Positions 9,085 through 18,931 of a stretch of DNA of 64,000 bases are shown in pieces. The stretch is from contig JALFJX010000036.1 in NCBI GenBank assembly GCA_022775905.1, forward strand, positions 18,591-82,590, read 5' to 3'. The position numbers were made by a program, and so were the translations under genes. The DNA comes from Methanobrevibacter sp. GTDB lineage: Archaea > Methanobacteriota > Methanobacteria > Methanobacteriales > Methanobacteriaceae. Positions within the stretch are counted from its first letter, which is position 1. Every line of letters starts with the position of its first letter. Under the pieces are notes generated by a model. That model did no database searches and had not been told where the DNA came from. It saw only the letters and a program-made list of their open reading frames with translations.

Positions 9085-9762
9085 ATGTATTCTCAAACAA
9101 AAATCGCAATTCCTATTTTTCAAAAGGATTGTAAAAACGTAATTAAAGTGGCTAATGATTGTATTAGGAAAGGAGCGGATGTATTGGAATTTAGAATTGA
9201 TGCTCTTGAAAATCCAGATATTAATGAAATAAAACAGACAATTGAAGAAATTAATTTTCCAATGATTGCTACTAATAGAATCAGCACAGAAGGTGGATCT
9301 TTTAAGGGAACAGAGGAAGAAAGATTCAATATATTATATGAATGCTGTGATTTAGTTGATTATGTTGATATTGAGCTTCAAAGTAACGAAGAATACATTA
9401 AGAAAATTCATGAGACCAGTGCTACAACAATTATTTCTTATCATGATTTTGAAAAAACACCAAAATTAAGTGAAGTAACATATATTGTTGAAAAAGAACA
9501 GGAATTAGGTGACATTGCTAAAGTTGCTTTCATGCCACAGAATCTTGAGGATACTTTAACTATATTGGCTGTTCTTTCCCATTGTGAAGACACAATTGCC
9601 ATTTCCATGGGTGATTTGGGAAGTTACACAAGAGTCATGGCTTCAAAATTTGACTCACCAATTACTTTTGCTGCTGGAACTGATGTTACAGCACCTGGTC
9701 AAATCGATATTGAAACAATGAAGGCATTACTCAATATGGATTTAAACATAATGGATGAATGA
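9085..9762 (+). CDS. aroD: 3-dehydroquinate dehydratase, type I
   Basis: This enzyme converts 3-dehydroquinate to 3-dehydroshikimate in the shikimate pathway. The 225 residues form a TIM barrel with the type I catalytic set: LEFRID (E35, R37), YHDF (H120) and AKVAFMP (K146, Schiff-base lysine). GQIDIETMKALL near the end closes the active site. No clear ribosome binding site lies before the ATG, so the transcript may be leaderless or short-leadered. aroA (EPSP synthase) lies far away at 36-37 kb. The downstream peptidase gene begins at the stop, indicating one transcript. Confidence 0.95.
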   Translation: MYSQTKIAIPIFQKDCKNVIKVANDCIRKGADVLEFRIDALENPDINEIKQTIEEINFPMIATNRISTEGGSFKGTEEERFNILYECCDLVDYVDIELQSNEEYIKKIHETSATTIISYHDFEKTPKLSEVTYIVEKEQELGDIAKVAFMPQNLEDTLTILAVLSHCEDTIAISMGDLGSYTRVMASKFDSPITFAAGTDVTAPGQIDIETMKALLNMDLNIMDE

Positions 9763-9767
9763 TTTTA

Positions 9768-10373
9768 ATGGCTAAAAAATTTATTTTAGCTTTAATATTA
9801 CTTATTTTAATTACAATTGCTCTTGGAACAATTTTACTCAATGACAATACAGTAAACATTTACATAGATGGTGAAAATGTAAGTGTTGAAACGAAAACTT
9901 TTGATGATATTGATTCTAATAGCTTAAACAAAGCCATCTGCAATTATACGCTGAATGCAATGAATGACACAGAATCGAATGTAGATACTTTGAAAAATGG
10001 AGTTACCAGCATTTGCAGAAATTATGGGCTTGAAGATCCTGAGGTAAATATTGATTCAAGTTTGGAGCCTAATCAAATTCCAATTATTGTTCATATTAAT
10101 GGAACATCCATGATGCCAACGTTGCAAGATGGACAGACAGTTTTATTAAATAAGACTCATGACATTGAAGTTGGTGACATTGTTGTTGCTGAATCTGATG
10201 AATATGGTGGAATTATCAAAAGAGTCGACCAAATTGAGGGAAATGAAGTTCATTTAATTAGTGACAATAAAAATATTTCATACGAATACATTAATGGTGT
10301 TTTATATGAAATCAAAGGGATAACAACCTGGGTCGACATTTCTGATATCAATGGTGTGGTTATTGATTATTAA
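9768..10373 (+). CDS. Membrane-anchored S24/S26-like serine peptidase
   Basis: The product has 201 residues. The N-terminal membrane anchor (about residues 4-22, FILALILLILITIALGTILL) is followed by an outer spacer and a signal-peptidase/LexA-like fold. NGTSMMPTLQDGQTVLLNK holds the nucleophile Ser in S-M-x-P, and GDIVVAESDEYGGIIKRVDQ holds the general-base Lys in IIKRV. The Ser/Lys pair is of the bacterial rather than archaeal Sec11 Ser/His kind. An ATG at 9759 overlapping the aroD stop is possible; the ATG at 9768 has GGATGA upstream. Role in processing exported proteins is inferred. Confidence 0.8.
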   Translation: MAKKFILALILLILITIALGTILLNDNTVNIYIDGENVSVETKTFDDIDSNSLNKAICNYTLNAMNDTESNVDTLKNGVTSICRNYGLEDPEVNIDSSLEPNQIPIIVHINGTSMMPTLQDGQTVLLNKTHDIEVGDIVVAESDEYGGIIKRVDQIEGNEVHLISDNKNISYEYINGVLYEIKGITTWVDISDINGVVIDY

Positions 10374-10387
10374 TTTTATAAAAAAAA

Positions 10388-10411
10388 GGAATAATTTATA
10401 AAAATTATTCC
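10388..10411. terminator. Bidirectional hairpin terminator
   Basis: A perfect 10-bp stem GGAATAATTT/AAATTATTCC with a 4-base loop lies between the convergent peptidase and glnK genes. A-runs flank it on the left, giving T-runs on the minus strand. Confidence 0.6.
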
Positions 10412-10468
10412 CTTAATTTATTTCCTTGGAAGGAGATAAAAGATTTTTTAGTTCAATTTATTGGGAGA

Positions 10469-10807
10469 CTACACTGCGCTATCCCCCTCTTCATGTGTTC
10501 TGATTCTTATTACATTTTCAATAGGTTGGATGAAAATTTTTCCATCCCCAATGTTTCCTGTATAAGCCCCTTTAATGATCCTATCGATGAATAAATCCAA
10601 TTTGTCATCGTTGACGACAATTTCAACACGTGTTTTTGGAATTAGGTCAATACAAAAATTTGAACCCCTGTATGATTCTCTGATACCTTTTTGGCTTCCT
10701 CTTCCTTTTACTTCAGAAACAGTCATCCCGTCACAACCTGCTTCGACTAATTCTCTTTTAACATCTTCAAATTTTTCAGGTCTTATAATTGCAATAATAC
10801 GTTTCAT
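10469..10807 (-). CDS. glnK: Nitrogen regulatory protein P-II (GlnK type)
   Basis: This 112-residue trimeric PII signal protein binds ATP/ADP and 2-oxoglutarate and blocks the ammonium channel when nitrogen is plentiful. Hallmarks are MKRIIAIIRPEKFEDVKREL, the T-loop segment ESYRGSNFCIDLIPK, and IDRIIKGAYTGNIGDGKIFI with the B-loop glycines. AAGGTGG precedes the ATG. It follows amt by 10 bases, the usual amt-glnK pair, and is presumably transcribed from the amt promoter with its NrpR-like operator. Confidence 0.95.
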   Translation of the reverse strand: MKRIIAIIRPEKFEDVKRELVEAGCDGMTVSEVKGRGSQKGIRESYRGSNFCIDLIPKTRVEIVVNDDKLDLFIDRIIKGAYTGNIGDGKIFIQPIENVIRIRTHEEGDSAV

Positions 10808-10817
10808 TTAAACCACC

Positions 10818-12032
10818 TTAGTTAAAGTTATATGCAGATTCTTGGTGAAGACTAGTGTCTAATCCAATCACTTCTTCACTTTCTTCAACTCTGATTCCGC
10901 CAAGTGCTTTATCTAATACTTTAGCAAGGATGTAACTTATTACAAATGCATAAACAATAGTAGCTACAACACTTATTACTTGGATTATAACTTGGTTTGC
11001 ATTTCCTGCAATTAATCCAGCTGCTTCATTTACTGTTGGGACTGCAAAGATACCAGTTGCAATTGCTCCCCATACACCAGACATACCGTGTATTCCCCAT
11101 ACATCTAATGCATCGTCGTAACCGAGTTTTGGTTTTAAGTAATAGACTGCGAAGTATGATACTACTGATGCAACAGCACCAATAACTAATGCACCATATA
11201 CATCAACAAATCCTGCTGCAGGAGTAATACCTACAAGTCCTGCAACTGCACCGGAGATTGCACCTAATACGGTTGGTTTTCCAACAATTTTGGTATCAAT
11301 CATAGTCCAAACAATAAGACCCATTGATGCTGCAACATTTGATACAATAATTGCGTTTGCTGCAAGTCCGTTAGCTGCTAAACCAGATCCTCCGTTGAAT
11401 CCCATCCATCCAAACCAGAGTAATGCTGCACCTAAAACAGCATATCCTAAGTTGTGAGGAACTGAAATATTTTTTCTTCTACCTAATACTAATGCGACAG
11501 CTAATGCTGAAATACCTGAGTTAATGTGAACAACAGTACCTCCTGCAAAGTCAAGAGCACCCATTTGCATTAACCATCCGCCACCCCATACCCAGTGAGC
11601 GATAGGGACATAAACAAGACAGACCCATAAGATAGTGAAAATTACCCAAGCTTTTGTTTTCATTCTTCCAACTAAAGCTCCAGACATAATTGCACATGTT
11701 AATCCTGCAAATGCACATTGGAACATGACGAATAATAATGTTGGAATTGATCCACTTAAATCATCCATTCCAATTCCTTGTAAGAAGAAATTAGTTGGTG
11801 AACCTATTAATCCATTAATATCTGCACCAAATGCAAATTGATAACCGAAAATAACCCAAATTACACTGATTATTGAAAATGCAATAAAGGTTAAGAAAAT
11901 TGTGTTTAAAACATTTTTCCTTTTACTTAATCCTCCATAAAAGAATGCCACTGCGGGAATACTCATGATAAGTACGAGTAATGTACAAACAAGGATCCAA
12001 GCAGTGTCACCTCCACTAAACATAACATCCAT
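10818..12032 (-). CDS. amt: Ammonium transporter
   Basis: The product has 404 residues and is an Amt/MEP channel with about 11 membrane segments. [13 protein letters not shown] and [20 protein letters not shown] are family signatures, the latter carrying the first pore His; the second lies in [20 protein letters not shown]. It moves NH4+/NH3 across the membrane when ammonium is scarce. Paired with glnK downstream. Regulation is probably by NrpR through the operator at 12097-12132. Confidence 0.97.
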   Translation of the reverse strand: MDVMFSGGDTAWILVCTLLVLIMSIPAVAFFYGGLSKRKNVLNTIFLTFIAFSIISVIWVIFGYQFAFGADINGLIGSPTNFFLQGIGMDDLSGSIPTLLFVMFQCAFAGLTCAIMSGALVGRMKTKAWVIFTILWVCLVYVPIAHWVWGGGWLMQMGALDFAGGTVVHINSGISALAVALVLGRRKNISVPHNLGYAVLGAALLWFGWMGFNGGSGLAANGLAANAIIVSNVAASMGLIVWTMIDTKIVGKPTVLGAISGAVAGLVGITPAAGFVDVYGALVIGAVASVVSYFAVYYLKPKLGYDDALDVWGIHGMSGVWGAIATGIFAVPTVNEAAGLIAGNANQVIIQVISVVATIVYAFVISYILAKVLDKALGGIRVEESEEVIGLDTSLHQESAYNFN

Positions 12033-12096
12033 ATTATCAAACTCTTAAATTATATTAAATTATAAATTTTGTCCAACATGTTTTTCCAATAAACAT

Positions 12097-12132
12097 TGTC
12101 GGAAGTGATGTGTCGGAAGCATTATTCCGACA
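12097..12132 (-). promoter_or_regulatory. NrpR-like operator of amt-glnK
   Basis: Three copies of one octamer are spaced by exactly 6 bases: TGTCGGAA at 12097-12104, TGTCGGAA at 12111-12118 and the inverted copy TTCCGACA at 12125-12132. The right pair forms a perfect palindrome containing GGAA-N6-TTCC, the operator known for the euryarchaeal nitrogen repressor NrpR. The operator covers the expected start of transcription, about 25 bases past the TATA box on the minus strand. Confidence 0.85.
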
Positions 12133-12148
12133 TACAACTATTATACCC

Positions 12149-12161
12149 CATCATATATAAA
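12149..12161 (-). promoter_or_regulatory. TATA box of amt-glnK
   Basis: On the minus strand the sequence AAAGTTTATATATGA gives a strong archaeal box A (TTTATATA) about 120 bases before the amt ATG. It lies directly upstream of the NrpR-like operator. The rest of the 12033-12374 gap is AT-rich and carries nothing else I can support. Confidence 0.7.
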
Positions 12162-12374
12162 CTTTTACCATATGAGACACCAAAGTACAAAAAAGAACAA
12201 TAGAAAAAAATGCCAGAACAATCAATGAAAATTAGAAATAATAATCAAAAATCCAAAATTAAGTGGAATATAAGTTTAAAAATTAATATTTTAAGAAAAT
12301 ATTAAATATAAGCTTTTTAAAAAAATAACACTAGTATAAACAGAATACTAACTAAAATTGAAAAAAGTGTTATT

Positions 12375-12677
12375 ATGAAAGACTCAGTTAAAGCAAAATT
12401 AATAGTATTTTTACTTATTGCACTCATTGCATTCGGTATTAGTTCTATATTTGCGAGTATAACAATAAGTGATTCACCTGATTCATACAAATTAATTCCA
12501 GTTAAAGATGATTCATTTGAACCAAACTACATTCATAAAGTTCCAACTATCAAACCGAAAGTTGTAACAAATAACACTACAAACATTACAAAAAATACAA
12601 CAGATTATACAAATATAACCAAATTGAATGATGCAAATCAAGACTTGATTGAAACATACGAAGATAATGAGGACTGA
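12375..12677 (+). CDS. Small membrane-anchored hypothetical protein
   Basis: The product has 100 residues. One N-terminal membrane segment (residues 8-29, AKLIVFLLIALIAFGISSIF) is followed by a polar outer tail with clustered N-x-T sequons (NNTTNITKNTTDYTNIT), as often seen in archaeal surface proteins that are N-glycosylated. It overlaps no gene and precedes the HD protein by 4 bases. Function is unknown. Confidence 0.6.
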   Translation: MKDSVKAKLIVFLLIALIAFGISSIFASITISDSPDSYKLIPVKDDSFEPNYIHKVPTIKPKVVTNNTTNITKNTTDYTNITKLNDANQDLIETYEDNED

Positions 12678-12681
12678 TAAA

Positions 12682-13908
12682 ATGAGTGAAAAGAAAAAAT
12701 TTATCAGAGATAGTGTCTATGGGGATATTAACCTAAACGATTTTGAAGTAAAAATTATGGACATGCCACAATTCCAACGTTTGAGGAGAATTAAACAGTT
12801 AGGATTAATCAGTTTAATTTATCCAGGCGCAACCCATACCCGATTTGAACATTCAATTGGAACAATGAATTTAGGATCAAAACTCGCAGAAGAACTTGAA
12901 TTAAAAAAAGACGAAATAGAACTAATAAGAACCTCTGCACTATTACATGACATAGGCCATGGTCCATTTTCACATGTATCAGAAGGAGTTCTATCAGTTC
13001 CTCATGAAGAATTAACCAAATTTGTTGTTACAAAAACATCAATGAAAGACTTACTTGAAGAAAAATTTGACGTAAATGAAATAGTAGATATCGTCAATGG
13101 TAAAGGATATCTAGGTCCAATTGTTTCCGGAGAACTTGATGTTGATAGAATGGATTATCTTTTAAGAGATTCACATAACACCGGTGTTGCATATGGTATT
13201 ATAGATTATGAAAGAATCATATCAAATTTAAAACTTGAAAATGGATTAACATTAGATATCAAAGGAGTTCAAGCAGCTGAAGGAGCTCTCGTATCCAGAT
13301 ATTTCATGTATCCAAGCGTTTATCAACACCATACTACCAGAATAGTTAACTCAATGTTTAGAAGAGCAATGAAAAGAATCATTGATGAAAAAATAATAAA
13401 TGAAAATGACATTTACAAATATGATGATGCTGATATGATTAGCTTATTCAGACATTGCGACAATAAATTTGCAAATGACATCATGAACAGATTAGATACA
13501 AGACGCATAATGAAAAGGGTTAAAACAATCAGGTTAGATAATTTCAAATCACCTGAAAAAATGTATAAAATCAAACCACAAACCCTAAGAAAAGCTGAAG
13601 AGGAAATTGCTGAAGATTATGGTCTTGACAAAGATTATGTATTCATAAATATTGCAGAATATCCTCGTTTTGACGAAATGAAAACACAAGTCAATGTAGA
13701 TGGCAGATTATACCCATTGACCAAAATTTCAAACATTATTGGTGCATTGAGTAAAGCAAGATTCAACATACCAGACATTAGTGTTTATGTAGACAATGAG
13801 GAAAAATCCAAATTCACAAAATTCAAATTAGAAAATTACTTGGAATTACCTGAAATTGACAGAGAAAAGTTCCATGGAATTCATTATGATCAAATTAAAT
13901 TAATATAG
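12682..13908 (+). CDS. HD-domain phosphohydrolase (dGTPase/SAMHD1-like family)
   Basis: The product has 408 residues. The metal-binding HD motif is visible as H57 (HTRFEHSIGTMN), H89-D90 (SALLHDIGHGPFSH) and D153 (SGELDVDRMDYLLRDSHN). The DYLLRDSHNTGVAYG segment is typical of the family that includes archaeal and bacterial nucleotide triphosphohydrolases. The start at 12682 (MSEKKK) was preferred to an upstream ATG that lies inside the preceding gene. The true substrate is not known from sequence. Confidence 0.85.
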   Translation: MSEKKKFIRDSVYGDINLNDFEVKIMDMPQFQRLRRIKQLGLISLIYPGATHTRFEHSIGTMNLGSKLAEELELKKDEIELIRTSALLHDIGHGPFSHVSEGVLSVPHEELTKFVVTKTSMKDLLEEKFDVNEIVDIVNGKGYLGPIVSGELDVDRMDYLLRDSHNTGVAYGIIDYERIISNLKLENGLTLDIKGVQAAEGALVSRYFMYPSVYQHHTTRIVNSMFRRAMKRIIDEKIINENDIYKYDDADMISLFRHCDNKFANDIMNRLDTRRIMKRVKTIRLDNFKSPEKMYKIKPQTLRKAEEEIAEDYGLDKDYVFINIAEYPRFDEMKTQVNVDGRLYPLTKISNIIGALSKARFNIPDISVYVDNEEKSKFTKFKLENYLELPEIDREKFHGIHYDQIKLI

Positions 13909-13918
13909 AGGAAAAATT

Positions 13919-14467
13919 ATGATAATTGTTGGAATTACAGGAGCAAGTGGAGTAATATATGGAATAAAACTCCTCGAAGCTTTAAAAGAATTAAATATTG
14001 AAAGTGCCTTAGTAATGAGTGACTTGGCTAAAGTTGTTATTGAATCAGAAACAGACTACTCCTCAGAAGATGTAATAAATCTAGCAGACAACTATTATGA
14101 TTTCCATGACTTAACCGCTTCTATAAATAGTGGATCATTTAAAACCGATGGTTTAGTTATAGTTCCATGTACAATGAAGACATTATCCTCAATAGCTAAC
14201 GGATATGGTGCAAATACAATAACTAGAGTGGCAGATGTTAGTTTGAAAGAAAAAAGGCCAACTATTATTGTTCCTCGTGAAACTCCACTTAGAAGCATTC
14301 ACATACAGAATATGCTAACATTATCACAAGAAGGAGCTACTATTTTACCTGCAATGCCGGGATTTTACTCAAATCCTCAAACAATTGATGACCAAATTAA
14401 TTTTATTGTTGGAAAAATTTTAGACTCATTAAAAATTGAAAATAACTTATTTAAAAGGTGGGAATAG
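13919..14467 (+). CDS. ubiX: Flavin prenyltransferase UbiX
   Basis: The 182-residue product makes prenylated FMN, the cofactor of UbiD-type decarboxylases. MIIVGITGASGVIYGIKLLE is the FMN-binding start, followed by VIVPCTMKTLSSIANGYGAN and RPTIIVPRETPLRSIHIQNM, all family signatures. A UbiD partner is not in the window. It directly abuts cbiT and shares the transcript. Confidence 0.93.
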   Translation: MIIVGITGASGVIYGIKLLEALKELNIESALVMSDLAKVVIESETDYSSEDVINLADNYYDFHDLTASINSGSFKTDGLVIVPCTMKTLSSIANGYGANTITRVADVSLKEKRPTIIVPRETPLRSIHIQNMLTLSQEGATILPAMPGFYSNPQTIDDQINFIVGKILDSLKIENNLFKRWE

Positions 14468-15031
14468 ATGTTAGAAGATAAGGATTTTATCAAATCCTGT
14501 GATGTACCAGGACCTACAAAAGAAGCTATCAGAGCTATAATATTATATAAATCAGGAGTAACTTCCCAAGACAAAGTTGTTGACTGCGGATGTGGAACCG
14601 GCGGAATTACCTGCGAATTCTCACAAAGAGCAAAAGAGGTAATATCCATTGATACAAACCCTGAAGCGATTGAAGTGACATCAAAAAATCTTAAAAAGTT
14701 TAGTCTTGGAGACAATGTCACATTAATTAATGATGATGGCTCAAAAGCCTTAAAAGATATTAAAGATATTGATATTGCTATTGTTGGGGGCAGTGGTAGA
14801 CAACTTGAAAATATCTTAGATATCGTTCATGAAAACTTAAATTCAAAAGGCAGAATAATAATTACAGCTATTTTAGTTGACACAAAAGTTGAAGCAATCA
14901 ATAAACTCAAAGATTTAGGATATAATCCAAAAATAATGGAAGTCAACGTTTCCAATGGTAGAGTCCTTGATCGTGGAGTTTTAATGATTAGTGAAAACCC
15001 AATAGCCATTATTACTGCTAAAAAAAGATAA
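14468..15031 (+). CDS. cbiT: Cobalt-precorrin-6B C15-methyltransferase (decarboxylating)
   Basis: The 187-residue SAM-dependent methyltransferase acts in the anaerobic corrinoid pathway, supplying the cobamide used by methyltransferases of methanogenesis. VPGPTKEAIRAIILYKSGVT and the SAM-binding loop VVDCGCGTGGITCEFS are diagnostic. IVGGSGRQLENILDIVHENL is a further family element. Start ATG lies right after the ubiX stop. Confidence 0.92.
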   Translation: MLEDKDFIKSCDVPGPTKEAIRAIILYKSGVTSQDKVVDCGCGTGGITCEFSQRAKEVISIDTNPEAIEVTSKNLKKFSLGDNVTLINDDGSKALKDIKDIDIAIVGGSGRQLENILDIVHENLNSKGRIIITAILVDTKVEAINKLKDLGYNPKIMEVNVSNGRVLDRGVLMISENPIAIITAKKR

Positions 15032-15064
15032 AAAATCATTATTAAAATTATAGGAGATTATAAA

Positions 15065-15823
15065 ATGGACGAACATAAAAAATGGAAAATTAAATTTTCC
15101 ATCTTAATGGTTATTTTAATAATCATTATTTATGGATCAAATTACCTCGTACTCGGAGATGGAGAACATATTATTTCATATGTGTGGACACACTTAGGTT
15201 TTATCCCAGTTGATATCCTTGTTGTAGCATTCATACTTGAAGAAATCATTGAAAGAAAAGAAAAAGAAGTTATACTTGAAAAATTAGATATGCTTATGAG
15301 TACTTTCTTTTCTGAAATCGGTAATGATTTAATCAGCCAATTAAGTGCAGCTAACAAATATAAAGCAAGTACTGCAAGTTTAAAATCCATTAAAAGTTGG
15401 AGCGATGAAGACTACGAAAAGAAACTTGAAGAACTTGAAACTTCCCCTGTTGATTTCTCAGCAGATGTTGCACCAGAAAACAGAGAAGAATTCTTAAATG
15501 AATTAGGAAATTTACTTGCTGATAAAAGAGAATTTATCATTAACTTATTAAATAATCCTAATTTACTAGATAAAGAAGAATTCACTAGCTTAACCAATGC
15601 AATTCTTCACTTAGATGAAGAATTAGCACATAGAAAAGATTTAAGTTTAGTGACTGATGCGGACTTCGGACATTTGAATGGAGACATGAATAGAGTTTAT
15701 ACTATTTTGGTTCGTGAATGGGTTTACTATTTAAGATACCTCAATAAACATCACCCATACATGATTGCATTAGTAATCCGTACCAATCCATTTGACGAAG
15801 ATGCAAGCGTATACGTAGAATAA
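15065..15823 (+). CDS. Conserved membrane protein with charged cytoplasmic domain
   Basis: The product has 252 residues. Two membrane segments near the N-terminus (about 10-29 and 40-60; WKIKFSILMVILIIIIYGSN and FIPVDILVVAFILEEIIE) are followed by a long acidic, mostly helical domain with DFSADVAPENREEFLNELGN and DADFGHLNGDMNRVYTILVR. I do not know a function. GGAG lies 8 bases before the ATG. Its place between cbiT and mobA suggests no particular role. Confidence 0.75.
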   Translation: MDEHKKWKIKFSILMVILIIIIYGSNYLVLGDGEHIISYVWTHLGFIPVDILVVAFILEEIIERKEKEVILEKLDMLMSTFFSEIGNDLISQLSAANKYKASTASLKSIKSWSDEDYEKKLEELETSPVDFSADVAPENREEFLNELGNLLADKREFIINLLNNPNLLDKEEFTSLTNAILHLDEELAHRKDLSLVTDADFGHLNGDMNRVYTILVREWVYYLRYLNKHHPYMIALVIRTNPFDEDASVYVE

Positions 15824-15841
15824 ATAATGGAGAGATTTAAT

Positions 15842-16471
15842 ATGAGTAATACAATTGAAAATAATGAAAATATTAAATCTTGCATCATTTTATGTGGAGG
15901 ACAAAGTAGAAGAATGGGTCAAGACAAAGGTTCTATGATTATTCAAGACAAACCTATGATAAAACACATACTTTCTACTTTAAACAACCATATTGATGAA
16001 GCAATAATTGTTTTAAATGACCAAAGTAGGGTTGACAAATATAACAAATTTATCAATCCTGAAGACTATGATTACACCATCACATTTTTAGAAGACAAAA
16101 TTAAAAATAAAGGACCTATGCCTGGAATTATGACTGGACTTGGAGAGATTAAAAGTGAATATGCTTTAATCTTACCCTGCGATAGTCCATATGTTTCAGA
16201 AAATTATATCAAAACTATTTTTTCACAGATAGATCCTGATTATCAAGCTATTGTCCCTTATCATGATGAAGACAACAAATTAAAAACATCAGAACCTCTT
16301 CATTCAATATATAAAAAAGACATCATTTACGAAATTGAAGAATTATTAAATGAAGATATATTGCATATCAAGGGATTAATAGAAAAAATAGATACAAAAT
16401 TTGTTTTAATTGATAATAAAAAAATAGAAAAAAAAGAATTTAGAAATCTTAATCGTCCAGAGGACATTTAA
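15842..16471 (+). CDS. mobA: Molybdenum cofactor guanylyltransferase (MobA-like)
   Basis: The 209-residue nucleotidyltransferase attaches GMP to molybdopterin, giving the dinucleotide cofactor used by formylmethanofuran or formate dehydrogenase. CIILCGGQSRRMGQDKGSM is the GTP-binding loop, and LPCDSPYVSENYI holds the metal-binding Asp. The start was moved to the ATG at 15842 with GGAGAG upstream. The 3' end overlaps rrp42 by 4 bases, tail to tail. A MobA-like enzyme with another sugar or cofactor substrate cannot be excluded. Confidence 0.85.
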   Translation: MSNTIENNENIKSCIILCGGQSRRMGQDKGSMIIQDKPMIKHILSTLNNHIDEAIIVLNDQSRVDKYNKFINPEDYDYTITFLEDKIKNKGPMPGIMTGLGEIKSEYALILPCDSPYVSENYIKTIFSQIDPDYQAIVPYHDEDNKLKTSEPLHSIYKKDIIYEIEELLNEDILHIKGLIEKIDTKFVLIDNKKIEKKEFRNLNRPEDI

Positions 16472-17253
16472 AGATATTCTACTAATTCTTTAACTTTTCC
16501 TATTGCAGTATTTACACAATAGAAAATTTCATCCTTAGTTAAAGGTTCTTCGCCACCTTTTTGCATTGAGCAAATGTGACCATCTTTAGTAACACCAACA
16601 TTCAAACGAGCACTAGCAACTCTTTGTTCATCCAAGGTTGGGTCGATTACCATCTTATCAGCTATTTTTACAAAAGTACATAATGCTAATTCATTGTTAA
16701 TAGGTAACTCGAAAGTTTCATCTTCACTAAGAACTACTTCATCATCAACAATACTTGCAACAGGCAATTTAGTAGATTTTAAAGCAGCCATAACTGCTAA
16801 TTCACATGCATCAAAGAGATTTCCACAGTTATCAATAATGTGTAAGTCCACAAATAACATCCAAACGTGTTTTCCTTCTTCAACACATAATTTGTCTAAA
16901 TCGATTAATTGACTTTCACGAATACCTCTGTCAACTACACGTGCAAGTTCAATAGAATCTTCACTAGGTGGTCCTGGTTCAAAACTAGGATCCGCCATTG
17001 GTAACATTTCACAATTAGTCATTAAAACTCCTAAATCCGGAGTATCTGGGAATGGAGTTCCAAGTTGTGGTTTAATACCAACAATAACTTGAGTTCCACC
17101 AAGTCTAACACGAGCGGAACCTTCAGCTTTAGAGACAACATTTGTTTCAATAGTAATATCCCTATATTCAGTTAAATCCCTACCATCTTCTCTTTTATCG
17201 TTTTTGATAAGGTCAGCAATACTTTGTCTTGTAATTTCTGGTACTATATCCAT
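16468..17253 (-). CDS. rrp42: Exosome complex subunit Rrp42
   Basis: The 261-residue RNase PH-fold protein forms the hexameric exosome ring with Rrp41 and lacks its own catalytic aspartates. REDGRDLTEYRDITIETNVV and KAEGSARVRLGGTQVIVGIK are characteristic. It contributes to RNA binding in 3'-5' RNA decay. Last gene of the superoperon; ribosomal protein and rpoP genes that often follow in other euryarchaea are not here, and mobA converges instead. Confidence 0.95.
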   Translation of the reverse strand: MDIVPEITRQSIADLIKNDKREDGRDLTEYRDITIETNVVSKAEGSARVRLGGTQVIVGIKPQLGTPFPDTPDLGVLMTNCEMLPMADPSFEPGPPSEDSIELARVVDRGIRESQLIDLDKLCVEEGKHVWMLFVDLHIIDNCGNLFDACELAVMAALKSTKLPVASIVDDEVVLSEDETFELPINNELALCTFVKIADKMVIDPTLDEQRVASARLNVGVTKDGHICSMQKGGEEPLTKDEIFYCVNTAIGKVKELVEYL

Positions 17254-17265
17254 ATTATCCCCTCA

Positions 17266-17961
17266 CTATTCTTCTGTAGAATACTTTTTCATTAAAGCTT
17301 CTTTTTGAAGTTCACTTACTTTAAGACAACCTTCCATAGCTAATTCAATAGCAGTTTGGAATTCTTCTTCAGTTAAGTCACCATCACTTTGTAATAAAGT
17401 AATTTCCCCAGTTCTTGGCATTATAGCAATTGGGACATCAGCTTGACCTTCTTTATCTTCATATTCAGATAAATCGAGCACTACTTGATCATCAACTTTA
17501 CCAGCAGCACAACCTACAACAATATCTTTCATAGGGATTCCTGCATCAACAAGAGCAACAGAAGCTGCTGTAATTCCAGCACAACGAGTTCCACCCTCTG
17601 CTTCTATTACTTCTATATAAATATCAATCATTGAACGAGGATAATTTTCTAACATTAAAGCTGGTCTCAATGCATCAACTGTAATTTTAGATATTTCAGA
17701 TGATCTTCTATCAGGTCCTGGTCTTTTTCTATCATCTACTGAGAACGGAGCCATATTGTATCTGCATCTGATTACTCCAGTATTCGGTTTAAGTAATCTT
17801 CTAATATAGGATTCTCTAGGACCATAAACAGCTACTAAAATTTTATTTCCACCAAATTCCAAGTAAGCTGAACCATCTGCACGTTCAAGTACACCTGCTT
17901 CAATTTTAATAGGACGTAATTCATTATATTTCCTACCGTCCTTTCTAATAAATTCTGACAT
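17266..17961 (-). CDS. rrp41: Exosome complex exonuclease Rrp41
   Basis: This is the catalytic ring subunit (231 residues) that degrades RNA phosphorolytically from the 3' end. RNase PH features include [20 protein letters not shown], the Arg-rich [20 protein letters not shown], and [20 protein letters not shown], which carries the catalytic aspartates. It sits 12 bases from rrp42 and 23 from rrp4. Confidence 0.95.
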   Translation of the reverse strand: MSEFIRKDGRKYNELRPIKIEAGVLERADGSAYLEFGGNKILVAVYGPRESYIRRLLKPNTGVIRCRYNMAPFSVDDRKRPGPDRRSSEISKITVDALRPALMLENYPRSMIDIYIEVIEAEGGTRCAGITAASVALVDAGIPMKDIVVGCAAGKVDDQVVLDLSEYEDKEGQADVPIAIMPRTGEITLLQSDGDLTEEEFQTAIELAMEGCLKVSELQKEALMKKYSTEE

Positions 17962-17984
17962 TATATCAACCTCTCTTTGAAGAA

Positions 17985-18911
17985 TTATTTATTATTTAAT
18001 ATAAAAGAGTTATTTGAGTTATCCCCATAGGACAATCCCTCTTTTTTACTTTTATTTTTTCTTTTTAATTCTTCGATAACCTCAGCAATATTAGGTTTAT
18101 CTCCTTTTTCTTTCTTTTCTTCTGCTTCGCGTTCTGCACGTTCTTCCTGTTCTAATTCTTCTTTAAAATTTTGAAGTTTAGGTTTTTCTAAAACAAATTC
18201 TTGTTCCTCTTCAACTTCTTCAACTTCTTCAGGAGGTAATTCCCCATCAATAGCTAAATATAATTTGTTTTTAATTTTATTAGTCAAACCAGAAGTATGA
18301 GCTTCAGCTTCAATTAAATGAATTATATTTTTGGTAAGTTGCTCCATGTCTTTATCTCCTTTTACCCAGACAAGACCGTTTTGACCAACAACAATTTTAC
18401 AATTGGTTTTATCTTTAATCATGTTGATCATAGAACCTTTTTTACCAATTAATCTAGGAACTTTAGTTGGAGCAATATCTACGATAATTCCTCCTTTGAA
18501 TTTACCCATTCCCCTTCCTTTTAAACCGAGTTTTGCCTTTTTGATTTCATCAACATCGACAACTCTTAAAAATAGAACATCCCCAATATCATAAACTTTA
18601 TTGAGTTCTTTTTTTTCACGACCAAACACTTCAAAAGCAGGTAAAATTCCAGAATAAGGGGAGTTAATGTCAACATTCCACATTGAGAATCTAACATCAC
18701 TAATCTTACCTATTACAACATCTCCTTTTTTAGGAACATATTTACTTTTAAGAGGAATAACTCTAAGTTTTTTATTCCTCAAAGAAACAAGTCCCATTAA
18801 AGAAGAACAAACTTTACCATTCTCTTTAAAGGTACCTCTTCCAGAATAGTATTCATCGTCAGCTAATACCTGACCAGGAATAACTAAATCTTTATTTTCC
18901 ACATATATCAT
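17985..18911 (-). CDS. rrp4: Exosome RNA-binding cap protein Rrp4
   Basis: The 308-residue cap subunit carries an N-terminal domain ([20 protein letters not shown]), an S1 domain ([20 protein letters not shown]) and a KH domain ([20 protein letters not shown]). It feeds RNA to the Rrp41/42 ring. About 80 residues at the C-terminus form a highly charged tail ([18 protein letters not shown], then Glu/Lys-rich helices), longer than in many archaeal Rrp4 proteins and probably disordered or coiled. Confidence 0.95.
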   Translation of the reverse strand: MIYVENKDLVIPGQVLADDEYYSGRGTFKENGKVCSSLMGLVSLRNKKLRVIPLKSKYVPKKGDVVIGKISDVRFSMWNVDINSPYSGILPAFEVFGREKKELNKVYDIGDVLFLRVVDVDEIKKAKLGLKGRGMGKFKGGIIVDIAPTKVPRLIGKKGSMINMIKDKTNCKIVVGQNGLVWVKGDKDMEQLTKNIIHLIEAEAHTSGLTNKIKNKLYLAIDGELPPEEVEEVEEEQEFVLEKPKLQNFKEELEQEERAEREAEEKKEKGDKPNIAEVIEELKRKNKSKKEGLSYGDNSNNSFILNNK

Positions 18912-18931
18912 AATAATCCCATAAACATAAA

